Positions 1-10,100 of a DNA stretch of 64,000 bases are shown here, in pieces (positions within the stretch are counted from its first letter, which is position 1; each line of letters begins with the position of its first letter). This DNA is from G965195345 sp965277625. GTDB lineage: Bacteria > Pseudomonadota > Gammaproteobacteria > CAKMZV01. The notes beneath the pieces are model-generated. The model worked only from the letters and a program-made list of their open reading frames with translations. It made no database searches and was not told where the DNA came from. The translations under genes were made by a program, and so were the position numbers. The stretch spans positions 310,001 to 374,000 of the forward strand of contig OZ255827.1 of the NCBI GenBank assembly GCA_965277625.1. Direction: 5' to 3'.

Positions 1-1
1 G

Positions 2-1777
2 TCAAAAATATTTGAATCACCCAGTGATTTACCCGAAGAAATCGAAGCGAACGTATTAGAAGCTCTGGTGGAGCTTGGTAATGCACAAGGCTTTATCAGT
101 TATTTAGACATTGAGTCTCAATTTGAAGAAATGCCTCGTGATCCTGATGCTCTAGAGTATTTGATTGGATTTTTAGAGGACCACGACATTATTGTCACGG
201 AAGAATCCATTCACGATGACATGTTTGGCGAAAATACCACGAGAAAACACGCTCAAAATAATTCGGAAGCTGAGCCCCAAGATTCAGATTTGGCCGCCAT
301 TGCCAATGAGCTTGGCAGGACAACCGATCCGACCAGAATGTACATGCGTGAAATGGGCATCAATAGCCTGCTCACTCGAGCCCAGGAAATTACCATAGCG
401 CGGAATATCGAAGCCAGTAAAAAAGTTTTACACGAACAATTGTACGGCTACTCTCGCTTGGTTCACTTGTTAGAAGTTGACTTTGCGAGAATCAAAACCC
501 AAGAACACAAGGTTGGGGATATTGTCATAGGTTTGGCATGGCCAGATGAAGATCATATCACCGTTGAAGAATATTTGACACAAATGTCCAATGAAGAAGA
601 GAATGTGTTCGAAGTCGTCAGCTTCACATTGGCGCAATTACATGAGTTTGTTGCCCGCGTGGTCTCAGCCAAAACCCTCAAATCGCGTAAAAACATTCTT
701 AGGGAAGTGCGTTTGTCGAATGTGTTTATTATAAAAGTGCTGGCAGATGTGACCAAATTTGCCCAAGAAATTCGTCAGAAAGAATCGGTTATTCGTGAAA
801 CTTTAATCAGTAAATTGAAATTTGATCGCAAGGAAGTGGTTAAGGCTTACAACAAGCAAAAGAAATATGGCGATTGGATCGAAAATTTATTGAAAAACAG
901 AGAAATAAAATCCGAGAGCGAAAAATACTATGTTGATTTTGTGAATCATGCCCAAGCGGAGCTAAATCGCATTCCAGACCAGATCGGTATTAGCATACCC
1001 AAACTGAAAGAATTGGAATTGAACTTAAGCAATAGTAGCAGTCAAATCCAGGTCTATAAGGACCAAATGATAGAGGCGAATTTACGATTGGTCATTTCAA
1101 TTGCCAAAAAATACAGCAACCGAGGATTACAATTTTTAGATGTGATTCAAGAAGGCAACATCGGTCTCATGAAAGCTGTGGATAAATTTGAATTTAGGCG
1201 CGGTTACAAGTTTTCAACCTATGCGACTTGGTGGATTCGACAAGCAATTACGCGATCCATAGCCGATCAAGCTCGGACCGTTCGAGTCCCAGTACATATG
1301 ATTGAAACCATCAATAAAATGAAAAAAATGCAAACCAAGCTATTGCAAGAACATGGACGGACGCCCACCATAGATGAGTTGGCTGAAACCATGGAAATGC
1401 TGCCTTCTAAAATTCAGCAAATATTCAAAGTTTCATTGGAACCGAGTTCTTTAGATGCGCCGATTGGCGATGAAGAAGATTCCTCATTGGGTGATTTTAT
1501 TGCTGATGAAAATCTTTCCTCACCAGAAGTGGCTGCTGAAAAACAAGGCTTAACGGAAATGGTTGAATCTTTGTTGGGTGAGCTGAGTAAAAGAGAAATC
1601 GATGTGGTCAAAATGCGATTTGGCATTGGTACGCCCACAGAATATACTTTAGAAGAGGTGGGTCGTCAATACAGTGTCACGCGCGAAAGAATTCGTCAAA
1701 TTGAGGCAAAAGCACTCAAAAAACTCCGCCATCCCATGCGCATTGATCGGTTAAGAAGTTTCTTGAATGATCGCTGA
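2..1777 (+). CDS. rpoD: RNA polymerase primary sigma factor (sigma-70), 5' end cut by window
   Basis: Primary sigma factor that directs core RNA polymerase to housekeeping promoters. The frame is already open at base 2 and residues before the first possible start (GTG at 68) align with sigma region 1.1, so the true start lies just upstream of the window. Seen in order: region 1.2 (RTTDPTRMYMREMG), a non-conserved spacer shorter than in E. coli, region 2 (ANLRLVISIAKKYSNRG, then the -10 recognition segment YATWWIRQAITRSI), region 3, and region 4.2 (EEVGRQYSVTRERIRQIEAK) with the usual C-terminal LRSFL end. The frame is intact to TGA. It converges on iscA only 2 bp downstream. Presence of region 1.1 and the spacer argues against an alternative sigma such as RpoS or RpoH. 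Confidence 0.97.
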   Translation, partial: SKIFESPSDLPEEIEANVLEALVELGNAQGFISYLDIESQFEEMPRDPDALEYLIGFLEDHDIIVTEESIHDDMFGENTTRKHAQNNSEAEPQDSDLAAIANELGRTTDPTRMYMREMGINSLLTRAQEITIARNIEASKKVLHEQLYGYSRLVHLLEVDFARIKTQEHKVGDIVIGLAWPDEDHITVEEYLTQMSNEEENVFEVVSFTLAQLHEFVARVVSAKTLKSRKNILREVRLSNVFIIKVLADVTKFAQEIRQKESVIRETLISKLKFDRKEVVKAYNKQKKYGDWIENLLKNREIKSESEKYYVDFVNHAQAELNRIPDQIGISIPKLKELELNLSNSSSQIQVYKDQMIEANLRLVISIAKKYSNRGLQFLDVIQEGNIGLMKAVDKFEFRRGYKFSTYATWWIRQAITRSIADQARTVRVPVHMIETINKMKKMQTKLLQEHGRTPTIDELAETMEMLPSKIQQIFKVSLEPSSLDAPIGDEEDSSLGDFIADENLSSPEVAAEKQGLTEMVESLLGELSKREIDVVKMRFGIGTPTEYTLEEVGRQYSVTRERIRQIEAKALKKLRHPMRIDRLRSFLNDR

Positions 1778-1779
1778 GT

Positions 1780-2121
1780 CTAAGAAGCCTCTGATTTAAT
1801 ACTGAAACTTTCGCCACAACCACAACTGTCCTCAACATTTGGATTGTTGAACTCGAATCCTTGATTCAATAAATTGTGCTTGGTAAAACCGACGGTCATT
1901 CCACTGATCACCGGCAAGCTTTTTTGGTCCACAACAACTTTGACACCATGACTCTCAAAAATGGTGTCTTTGTCTCCAACTTCATCCGCGTAATCAACGA
2001 TGTAGGCATAGCCAGTACAACCGCTCACCCGAATGCCTAAACGCAATCCTAAACCACTGCCTCTTTTTTTCAGCATGATGTTGACGTGTTCGGCTGCATC
2101 TTGAGTTAGTTTAACTGTCAT
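1780..2121 (-). CDS. iscA: Iron-sulfur cluster assembly protein IscA
   Basis: A-type Fe-S carrier, 113 aa, that takes up iron or clusters and passes them to apo-proteins. The three cluster-binding cysteines are present: one in SGCTGYAY and two in the C-terminal CGCGESF. The stretch GLRLGIRVSGC and the ending NPNVEDSCGCGESF match IscA better than ErpA or SufA. No iscS, iscU, hscA or fdx lies beside it, so it is detached from an isc operon. It converges on rpoD with 2 bp between stop codons. Confidence 0.9.
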   Translation of the reverse strand: MTVKLTQDAAEHVNIMLKKRGSGLGLRLGIRVSGCTGYAYIVDYADEVGDKDTIFESHGVKVVVDQKSLPVISGMTVGFTKHNLLNQGFEFNNPNVEDSCGCGESFSIKSEAS

Positions 2122-2303
2122 ATATTCCTCTTTGTCATCAATGGGCTATTGTATGCTTTATATGGGGATTATTATTTTAAAAGAAAGCCTTGATTTTTTG
2201 AAATTTTCTAAGACATTTATTTTAGACCATAAAAATTCAATTTTGTAGATACTTTGGCAGGGGTCTAAGGCATCAGCAAATAACAATGCTTTGGCTAATC
2301 AAG

Positions 2304-2309
2304 TATAAT
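2304..2309 (+). promoter_or_regulatory. Possible -10 element upstream of the rhodanese-grxC-secB run
   Basis: TATAAT preceded by AAG, 90 bp upstream of the rhodanese start. No good -35 lies 16-18 bp upstream, so this is a weak prediction. The gene-free stretch 2122-2399 holds nothing else I can name. Confidence 0.35.
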
Positions 2310-2399
2310 GAATATTAACCAACGGCCTAGTTGTTTTTTTAAACAAGCAGGCTGCAAAAATAACACAAAGATCACAATCAGACTTTACCATTTAGCCCT

Positions 2400-2936
2400 A
2401 TGTCTCCGCAAGATTTACAAATATTTTTATATGCAAACTGGCCCATTGCAGCAGCAGTGGCCGTGACAGCGATCATGGTCGTTTATGGTTTTAGTTCCGT
2501 TCTAAAAGGCTATAAGTCAATCACACCAGAAGCGGCCGTGGTGTTGATGAATGAGGGCGCTCAGGTCATAGATGTTCGGCCCTCAGAAGCTTTTAAAAAA
2601 GGGCATATCGTTGATGCAAAAAACATCGAATTTGAAACGCTTACACAACAATTAGACACCTTTGATCTTAGTCAAAAATATTTGATCTACTGTCAGGCTG
2701 GAACAACTGCTTCAAAAGCTTGTGCGGCCATGAAGAAAAAAGGCTTTGAAAATATTCATCATTTGCAATTGGGTTTAAATGGTTGGCAAACGGCGAGCTT
2801 GCCCACGGTTAAATCAGGTGTTAAGGACTCAGCCAAGTCTAAAGCGGCCAAACGAACTAAAAAGCCAGCCAAAGAAGAACCCGCTAAAGCCAAGGCAAAG
2901 CAATCTAAAAAGGCCAAACCTGTCAAAGATGATTAG
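2400..2936 (+). CDS. Membrane-anchored rhodanese-like protein (YibN-like)
   Basis: Single-domain rhodanese of 178 aa with one N-terminal membrane anchor (about residues 14-35, AAAVAVTAIMVV core). The rhodanese fold covers about residues 42-137, with DVRPSEAFKKGHI and active-site loop YCQAGTTASKA, where Cys is the persulfide-carrying residue. The tail after about residue 140 is almost entirely Lys, Ala, Pro and Ser, probably disordered and strongly basic. It precedes grxC and secB, the same order as yibN-grxC-secB in enterobacteria. A role in sulfur transfer or redox maintenance is likely; the exact substrate is unknown. The start ATG has no clear Shine-Dalgarno. Confidence 0.85.
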   Translation: MSPQDLQIFLYANWPIAAAVAVTAIMVVYGFSSVLKGYKSITPEAAVVLMNEGAQVIDVRPSEAFKKGHIVDAKNIEFETLTQQLDTFDLSQKYLIYCQAGTTASKACAAMKKKGFENIHHLQLGLNGWQTASLPTVKSGVKDSAKSKAAKRTKKPAKEEPAKAKAKQSKKAKPVKDD

Positions 2937-3024
2937 TTTTATTCGGCATCGGTTGCAGTTATCTGTACCTGGGCTTGTGATTAAAAAAACCCTTCAACCA
3001 GAATCATTAAAGTTCGGAGAACCT

Positions 3025-3288
3025 ATGGTTAAAGTATTGATGTACACTTGGGCAATGTGCCCATTTTGTATAGCGGCAAAACAATTGCTTGATGACAAAC
3101 ACGTCTTATATGAAGAAAAGGTGATCGATAATGACCCCGAAGGCTGGGAGGAGATGCAACAACGCACTCAAGGCGCCCAAACGGTTCCACAAATCTTTAT
3201 TGATGATGTGTTGATCGGCGGATTTACCGATCTAAGAAGTTTAGAAATGCAAGGCAGACTAGACGCTTTGCTAACAAAACAAGGATAA
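3025..3288 (+). CDS. grxC: Glutaredoxin 3 (dithiol CPFC type)
   Basis: Small glutathione-dependent thiol-disulfide oxidoreductase, 87 aa. The dithiol active site CPFC lies at residues 13-16, and TVPQIFIDD with GGFTDL supplies the cis-Pro and glutathione-binding segments. The open frame extends far upstream, but ATG at 3025 follows a GGAGA ribosome site and gives the family's usual length. It sits between the rhodanese and secB, 34 bp before secB, so the three are probably co-transcribed. Confidence 0.93.
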   Translation: MVKVLMYTWAMCPFCIAAKQLLDDKHVLYEEKVIDNDPEGWEEMQQRTQGAQTVPQIFIDDVLIGGFTDLRSLEMQGRLDALLTKQG

Positions 3289-3322
3289 TGCTTTTATTTT
3301 ACAAATGGTTAAAGGTGAAGTG

Positions 3323-3754
3323 ATGAATGAGACAACCGAACAACAACTGCACATACAAAAAGTTTATTTAAAAGATCTCTCGTATGAGTCACCCAAAGTT
3401 CCAAAAGTGTTTACTGAAAATTTTCAGCCGTCCAGTAATTTTGACTTAAATGTTGATGTTAATAAAATCACCGAGGACACTTATGAAGTGGTGCTCCATC
3501 TAACGGTGTCTGTACAACAAGATAACGAAACCATTTTTCTGATTGAGTTGCAACAAGCTGGCATTTTCACCGTCACAGGCTTTGATTCAGAATCATTGGA
3601 TATGGTTCTTGGCGCTTATTGCCCAGCTCAATTGTATCCATTCGCACGCGAGGCGGTCGCTGACTTAACCACCAAAGGTGGCTTCCTGCCTTTGCTTATT
3701 GACCCAGTCAACTTTGATGCTTTGTACAAAAACAAACAATCGCTCAATCATTAG
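3323..3754 (+). CDS. secB: Protein-export chaperone SecB
   Basis: Cytosolic tetrameric chaperone that keeps preproteins unfolded and delivers them to SecA. It has 143 aa with typical SecB segments: IQKVYLKDLSYESP, NFDLNVDV, the core QQAGIFTV and AYCPAQLYPFAREAV, and LLIDPVNFDALY near the C-terminus. I chose ATG at 3323, after AAGGTGA, rather than the in-frame ATG at 3305. gpsA, its usual downstream partner, is absent. Because two very large exported lipoproteins are encoded nearby, a functional SecB is pertinent, though SecB serves the whole cell. Confidence 0.96.
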   Translation: MNETTEQQLHIQKVYLKDLSYESPKVPKVFTENFQPSSNFDLNVDVNKITEDTYEVVLHLTVSVQQDNETIFLIELQQAGIFTVTGFDSESLDMVLGAYCPAQLYPFAREAVADLTTKGGFLPLLIDPVNFDALYKNKQSLNH

Positions 3755-4119
3755 AGGATAACGACGATTTCTTTTTGGATCGCTCAAAATCAACATAAAT
3801 TTTGAAAACCGACTGTATGGAGCGTCTGATCCGCTGAATGGTGCGATAACTTCTAATAACAACTTTATTGAAATGTATCGATTTTGGATCATTTGGATTT
3901 TGTCCGTTTAATCAGAGCCTGACCCTATTTCCGTTGTATTTATCGAGTTTACAATGAAGCTCTTAATAAAGAAGACGCTTTGACTGACAAATGTTCTGGT
4001 ACACACTCTACGTATAGGGTGAAAAAAAATATACTTTTATTGAAAATTTAGTATAATTACTGGCTGGTTTTACAAATCCGCATTTGAACATTCAATTTTT
4101 TAACTTTAAATAGACTATT
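3755..4119. other. 365-bp gene-free stretch between secB and the giant lipoprotein gene
   Basis: No reading frame with a credible start or family similarity is visible. It is AT-rich, especially after 4020. No clear U-tailed hairpin follows secB. The only element I would name is the -10-like TATAAT at 4052. Confidence 0.5.
4052..4057 (+). promoter_or_regulatory. Possible -10 element for the giant lipoprotein gene
   Basis: TATAAT preceded by G, in an A/T-rich tract 63 bp upstream of the ATG at 4120. A TTGAAA lies only 6 bp upstream, too close to be its -35. The shorter paralogue at 34.9 kb has the same GTATAAT behind an A-rich run at a comparable distance. Confidence 0.4.
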
Positions 4120-7100
4120 ATGATTACTGTATTTACAAGATTTCTAACAAAATATACGACCGCTTCATTGTTTCTTGAGAGCGTTGTCATTCTATCTATA
4201 TTCGCTTTTATGAGTGGCATTGTACGCGCATTCAAAGCAGTGAATCGACGCGCGTTGAGTGCCATAGGTACAACCTTGATGCTATCTGCATTATTGTCTG
4301 CTTGCGGTGGCGGCGGTGGCGGTGGCAGTAGCGACACACCTGCGCCAGCACCCACAAACCCAACAACCCCCACTTTTTCAGTATCAAGCAGTAACTTTAG
4401 TATTGATGAAAATTTTACAGGATCTCGGACTGTCGCCTCTGTATCCAATGCCACAGCAATTACGGTGAGTCAGTCCAATACTGGGGTGGTCACTGTCACG
4501 AATTCACTAACACAAGTTAATGTATCGAGTATTGCTAATGCCACTGGGCGCACCGTCTTAACCATTACGGCGACCAATGGTTCGCTCAGTGCTACAACTC
4601 AAGTGACTGTGACCGTGAACGCTGTTAATAATCCAACAGCTCTCACAACCCCCACTTTTACAGTATCAAGCAATAACCTTAGTATTAATGAAGATTTTGG
4701 GGGACCTCGGACTGTCGCTTCTGTATCCAATGCCACAGCAATTACGGTGAGTCAATCTAATACTGGGGTGGTCACTGTAACGAACACAAACGCACAAGTT
4801 AATGTATCGAGTATTCTTAATGCCAACGGGCGCACCACCTTAACCATTACGGCGACCAATGGTACGCTCACTGCCACAACTGAAGTGACTGTGACAGTGA
4901 ACGCTGTTAATGATCCACCGACCGTAGTCTTCTCAAGCTACAGCATTTCAACTGTGGGTGGCTTTTCGCCGATCATCATTACCGGCTCAATAACCGATGT
5001 AGATAATACCACTTTGAATACATCTTTGACTGTATCCACCACAGGGGTGGTTAGAGTGGGCACAGCGACCAATGCCCTTATTCTGAGTAACATTCCTAAT
5101 GCCTCAGGTCAAACCAATATAACCATTACAGTGAGTGATAATTCTGGCAGCACAGTGACTCAAACAATCGCTGTTGATGTTATCATTACGACCAGTACAT
5201 TTACTCCAGCCTTGTCTGTTTCATCTATACTTATCAGCGAACAAGAAGATTTTGGCTCTGTGGTCATTAGAACCACTGCCACAGATGCTGACGGTGATAC
5301 CCTAACGATTTCAGTGAGCCCATTAAGTGGTATTGTGAATGCGGTTATTTCCACATCAATCCTCAGCACCAATACCACAACCACTACGACCACTACTACA
5401 ACCACCAATACCATTACCAATATCATCACCTTAACAGCGGTTGCCAATGCCAATGGCACAGCGACCCTGACCGTCCTTGCGGCAGATTTTGGCGGTCAAT
5501 CGACAGAAGTGAATATTGTGGTGGTGGTCGCGGCGGTCAATGACACGCCAACCATAACAGTCCCAACCCTCACCTTAACTGTATTAGAAGATTTTAATAT
5601 TGACCGCTTAGTGGCGACATTCGCTGATGTGGACAGGGGCGACTCCCTGACAGTGACAGTCACTGAATCAAGCTCAGGGGTGGTCACAGTGATAACTTCT
5701 TCTTCAAGTATTCAAGTCGCAAGCTTAGCCAATAGGTATGGTCGTACCACTTTGAACATTAGTGTCAGTGATGGTGACTTGAGTTCAACGGCTCAAGTGG
5801 TGGTTGACGTCACACCGGTCAATGATCCGCCGTTCTTAACCGTTTCAACCACTGCTTTAATCTTAGATGAAGATTTTGCACAGATTTCAATTGATGCCAT
5901 AAGAAGCGATGTGGAAGGCGATACCTTGACTTTAACTGTGACTGAATCCACCACAGGGGTGGTCACAGTGATAACCACTGACTCAGGCATCCAAGTTGCG
6001 AACATAGCCAATGCCAATGGTCAAACCACCTTGACCATTACGGTTAATGATGGCACAACCAATACTTCAACCCAAGTCGCTGTGGTCGTCAATGCAGTTA
6101 ATGACGCGCCAGAATTAATTGTTTCAACCACCACTTTGACTTTGATTGAAGATTTTACAACGGCTGTATTGATTGCAACCACCAGAAGCGATGTAGAAGG
6201 TGACACCTTAACTTTAACCGTGTCTCAATCCATCCCTGGTGTGGTTTCTGTGATAACCACTGCCTCAGGTGTTCAAGTTTCGAACTTAGCCAATGCCTAT
6301 GGTCAAACCACCTTAACCCTTAGCCTTAGTGATGGTACAACCATTACTTCAGTCCAAGTAGCGGTTTCAGTGGCGGCGGTTAATGACACGCCAACCTTAA
6401 GCGTCTCAACCAACAATATCTCTACTTTGGGTGGTTTTACGCCCATCACCATTAACACCATAGCAAGTGATGTAGAAGATGCCAATTTGACTGTGACCGT
6501 GACCGAATCCACCCCTGGAGTGGTTAGAGTAGCCCAATCAGCGAATGCCATTATTCTCCACACCATTGCTGGTGCTTCAGGCATAACCACCTTAACCGTT
6601 AGCGTGGTTGACAGTTCTGGTTCATCCGTCAGTCAAACCATTGTTGTCAATGTGACCGTCACGGCTAGTGCTACACCCGTGCTGACGGTTTCAACCAACA
6701 GCATCAGTGTGCAAGAAGATTTTGGCTCTGTGGCCATCAGAACCACTGCGAGTGATTCTGACAGTGCGACCTTAACCTTAACAGTGACACCCTCAATGCG
6801 TCTTGTTACCGTTGCAATATCCACCCGAACCAACGACTTGAGCACCATTACCTTAACAGCCATTGCGAATCTTAATGGCACAGCGACCCTGACTTTCCGC
6901 GCCACAGATGATGGTGGTCAAACCAATTCTACTGAAATTGTGGTTGTGGTTGCAGCTGTTAATGATACACCGACCATCACAGTCCCAGCTGCCACTTTAA
7001 CTGTCTTAGAAGATTTTGATGGCGTCCGCTCAGTGGCGACATTCTCTGATGTGGATAGGGGCAATGTCTTGACAGTGGCTGTCACTGAATCAAACGCAGG

Positions 7101-10100
7101 AGTTGTCACTATAACGACCTCAGCTTCAGGTGTTTCTGTTGCAGCCATTGCCGAAATGAATGGTCGGACCACTTTGAACATTAGTGTCAGTGATGGCACA
7201 TTAAGTTCAACCACTCAAGTGGTGGTCGATGTCACCCCTGTAAATGACCCACCAGAGTTAAGCGTTTCAACCAGCGCCTTGACCTTGGCTGAAGATTTTT
7301 CAACAGCGGTTGTGATCAGTGCAACAAGAAGAGATATAGACAATGATCCCCTGACTTTAACTGTGTCTGAATCCACCACTGGTGTGGTCACAGTCACGAC
7401 CACTGTCTCAGGTGTCTCTGTGGCCGCCATTAACAATGCCAATGGTGCCACAACACTCACCATTAGTCTCAGTGATGGCACAACCAGTACTTCAACCCAA
7501 GTGTCCGTAACCGTCACACCTGTGAATGACCCACCGACCTTAAGCGTTTCACCGAATGCCTTAACACTTAATGAAGATTTTGCAACAACTGAAGTAATCA
7601 CAGTAACCAGAAGCGATGTTGATGGCGATACTTTGACTTTAACTGTGGCTGAATCCGCCACAGGTGTGGTCACAGTAACGACCACAGCCGCCGGTGTTCA
7701 AGTAGCGAGCATCCTCAACGTCAATGGTCAAACCACTTTAACCTTTACGGTCAATGATGGCAGGGTTGATACGACAACCCAAGTCGCTGTAATAGTTAAT
7801 GCGGTCAATGATGCGCCAAGCCTAAACATCCCAACCACCAATGTTGTGGTGGACGAGGATTTTGCAACGACGGTTACGATTGCCACAGCCACGGATTTGG
7901 AAAACAACCCCCTAACAATAACTGTGGCTGAATCCACCACTGGTGTGGTCACAGTAATGACCTCTACCTCAGGTGTTCAAGTAGCGAGCATCCTCAATGC
8001 CAGTGGTCAAACCACTTTGACCATTAGGGTTTATGATGGCAGTGTCGATACGACCGCCCAAGTAGTGGTCACAGTGACATCAGTCAATGACACACCCACC
8101 ATAACTGTTTCAAACAACAATATTACAGCCGTTGTTGATTTTACAACCATCACGATTAACACCACAGCAAGTGACGTTGAAGATGGTACCTTATCTTATT
8201 CAGTGGTAAATTCTAATACTGGTGTGGTTACAGTGAGCACATCAACCAATGCCATTATTTTGAGCGCTGTTGCGGGCTCTACTGGTCAAACGAGCATTGT
8301 GGTTCGTACAACCGACAGTGCTGGATTGTCAGCCATGCAAACCATCGCTGTTAATGTGACGGATGCGACCACGCCAACATTGTTGGTTTCTACTAATCTC
8401 ATCAATGTTCAAGAAGACTTTGGCTCTTCTGTGGTTATCCAAACCTCAGCCTCAGCCTCTAATGGCGGATCTATTGCGCTTTCGGTTAGCACCTCATCAC
8501 TTGTGGCTGTGGTCGTATCGACACCAGTTAGTGGTATGAGTACAATCACCAACACCATCACCTTGACAGCGATTAACAATGCCAACGGCACATCGACTTT
8601 GACTGTCCAAGCAGAATCTGCTGGTGGACTAATAAATTCGACTGAGATTGTGGTGGTGGTCGCGCCCGTGAACGATACACCGACCTTAACCATCCCCAAT
8701 GCCAATTTGGTTGTGTCCGAGGATTTTTCAGTGAACAATACGATTGCCACAGCCGCTGACATTGATGGTGACACGCCAATATTTAGTGTGGTTGAATCAA
8801 TGACAGGATTGGTCACAGTGAGTACTTCAGCCGCTGGCGTCTCTGTATCAAGCGTCTTGAATGAGAATGGTCAAACCACTCTAACCATTACGGTTAGTGA
8901 CGGCTTATTGAGTTCAACGGCCCAAGTGGTGGTGACGGTCACACCTGTTAATGACCCACCAAGCCTAACCATTCCAAATGCAACAGTAAGTAGAGCAGAA
9001 GAATTTGTGGGTGGTGTTACGGTCGCCTCAGCAAGTGATGTGGATGGCAACCCGCTGACATTTAGAGTGATTGAATCGGCCCCAGGGGTTATCAGAGTGA
9101 CCGTCACAACCTCAGATGTTAGCATATCAAGCTTAGGGGATGCGAATGGTGTCACAACGCTTTCTATCAGCGTCAGTGATGGTAATATAGTGAGTTCAAC
9201 CGCTCAAGTGGTGGTCAATGTCACAGGAGTTAATGACCCACCAAGCTTAACCGTCTCTACCACTGCCTTGACCTTAGACGAAGATTTTGCAACGGTGTTG
9301 ATCGCCACAACCAGAACGGATATTGACAGCACTAGCTTGACCTTAACCGTGGCTGAATCAGCGACTGGCGTTGTCACTGTGACGGTCACAGACGCAGGCG
9401 TATCTGTAACCCGCATAGAGAATATAAATGGCAGAACGACTTTAACCATCACCCTCAGTGATAATGATTTAACTTCAATGGCTCAAGTGGTGGTTGACGT
9501 CACACCCATTAATGACCCACCAGTCTTAACCGTCTCTACTACTGCCTTGACATTGACTGAAGATTTTGCAACGGTGTTGATCGCCACAACCAGAACGGAT
9601 ATTGATAGCACGACCTTGACCTTAACCGTGGCTGAATCAGCTACTGGTGTGGTCACTGTCACGGTCACAGACGCAGGCGTTCAGGTTGTAAACATTCCAA
9701 GTGCCAATGGCCAAACCACTTTAACCATCACCCTGAGTGATGGCAGACTAAGTACAACCACGCAAGTGGTGGTTGAAGTCACAGCCGTTAATGATCCACC
9801 AAGCTTAAGCGTTTCTACCACTGCCTTAACCTTGGCTGAAGATTTTGCAATGGTATTGATCGCAACAACCAGAACCGATATTGATAGCACAACCTTGACC
9901 TTAACCGTGGCTGAATCAGCTACTGGTGTGGTCACTGCCGTGGTCACAGACGCAGGCGTTCAGGTTGTAAACATTCCAAATGCCAATGGCAGAACCACCT
10001 TAACCATCACACTCAGTGATAGCCTATTAACTTCAATCGCTCAAGTGGTGATCGACGTCACAGCTGTTAATGACCCACCAGCTTTAACCGTTTCAACCAA

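Noticed and set aside
1780..2121. Naming this A-type carrier erpA
   Set aside because: The core GLRLGIRVSGC and the CGCGESF ending fit IscA better, though no isc operon is adjacent.
4040..4057. TTGAAA plus TATAAT as a full promoter
   Set aside because: Only 6 bp separate them; a sigma-70 promoter needs about 17.
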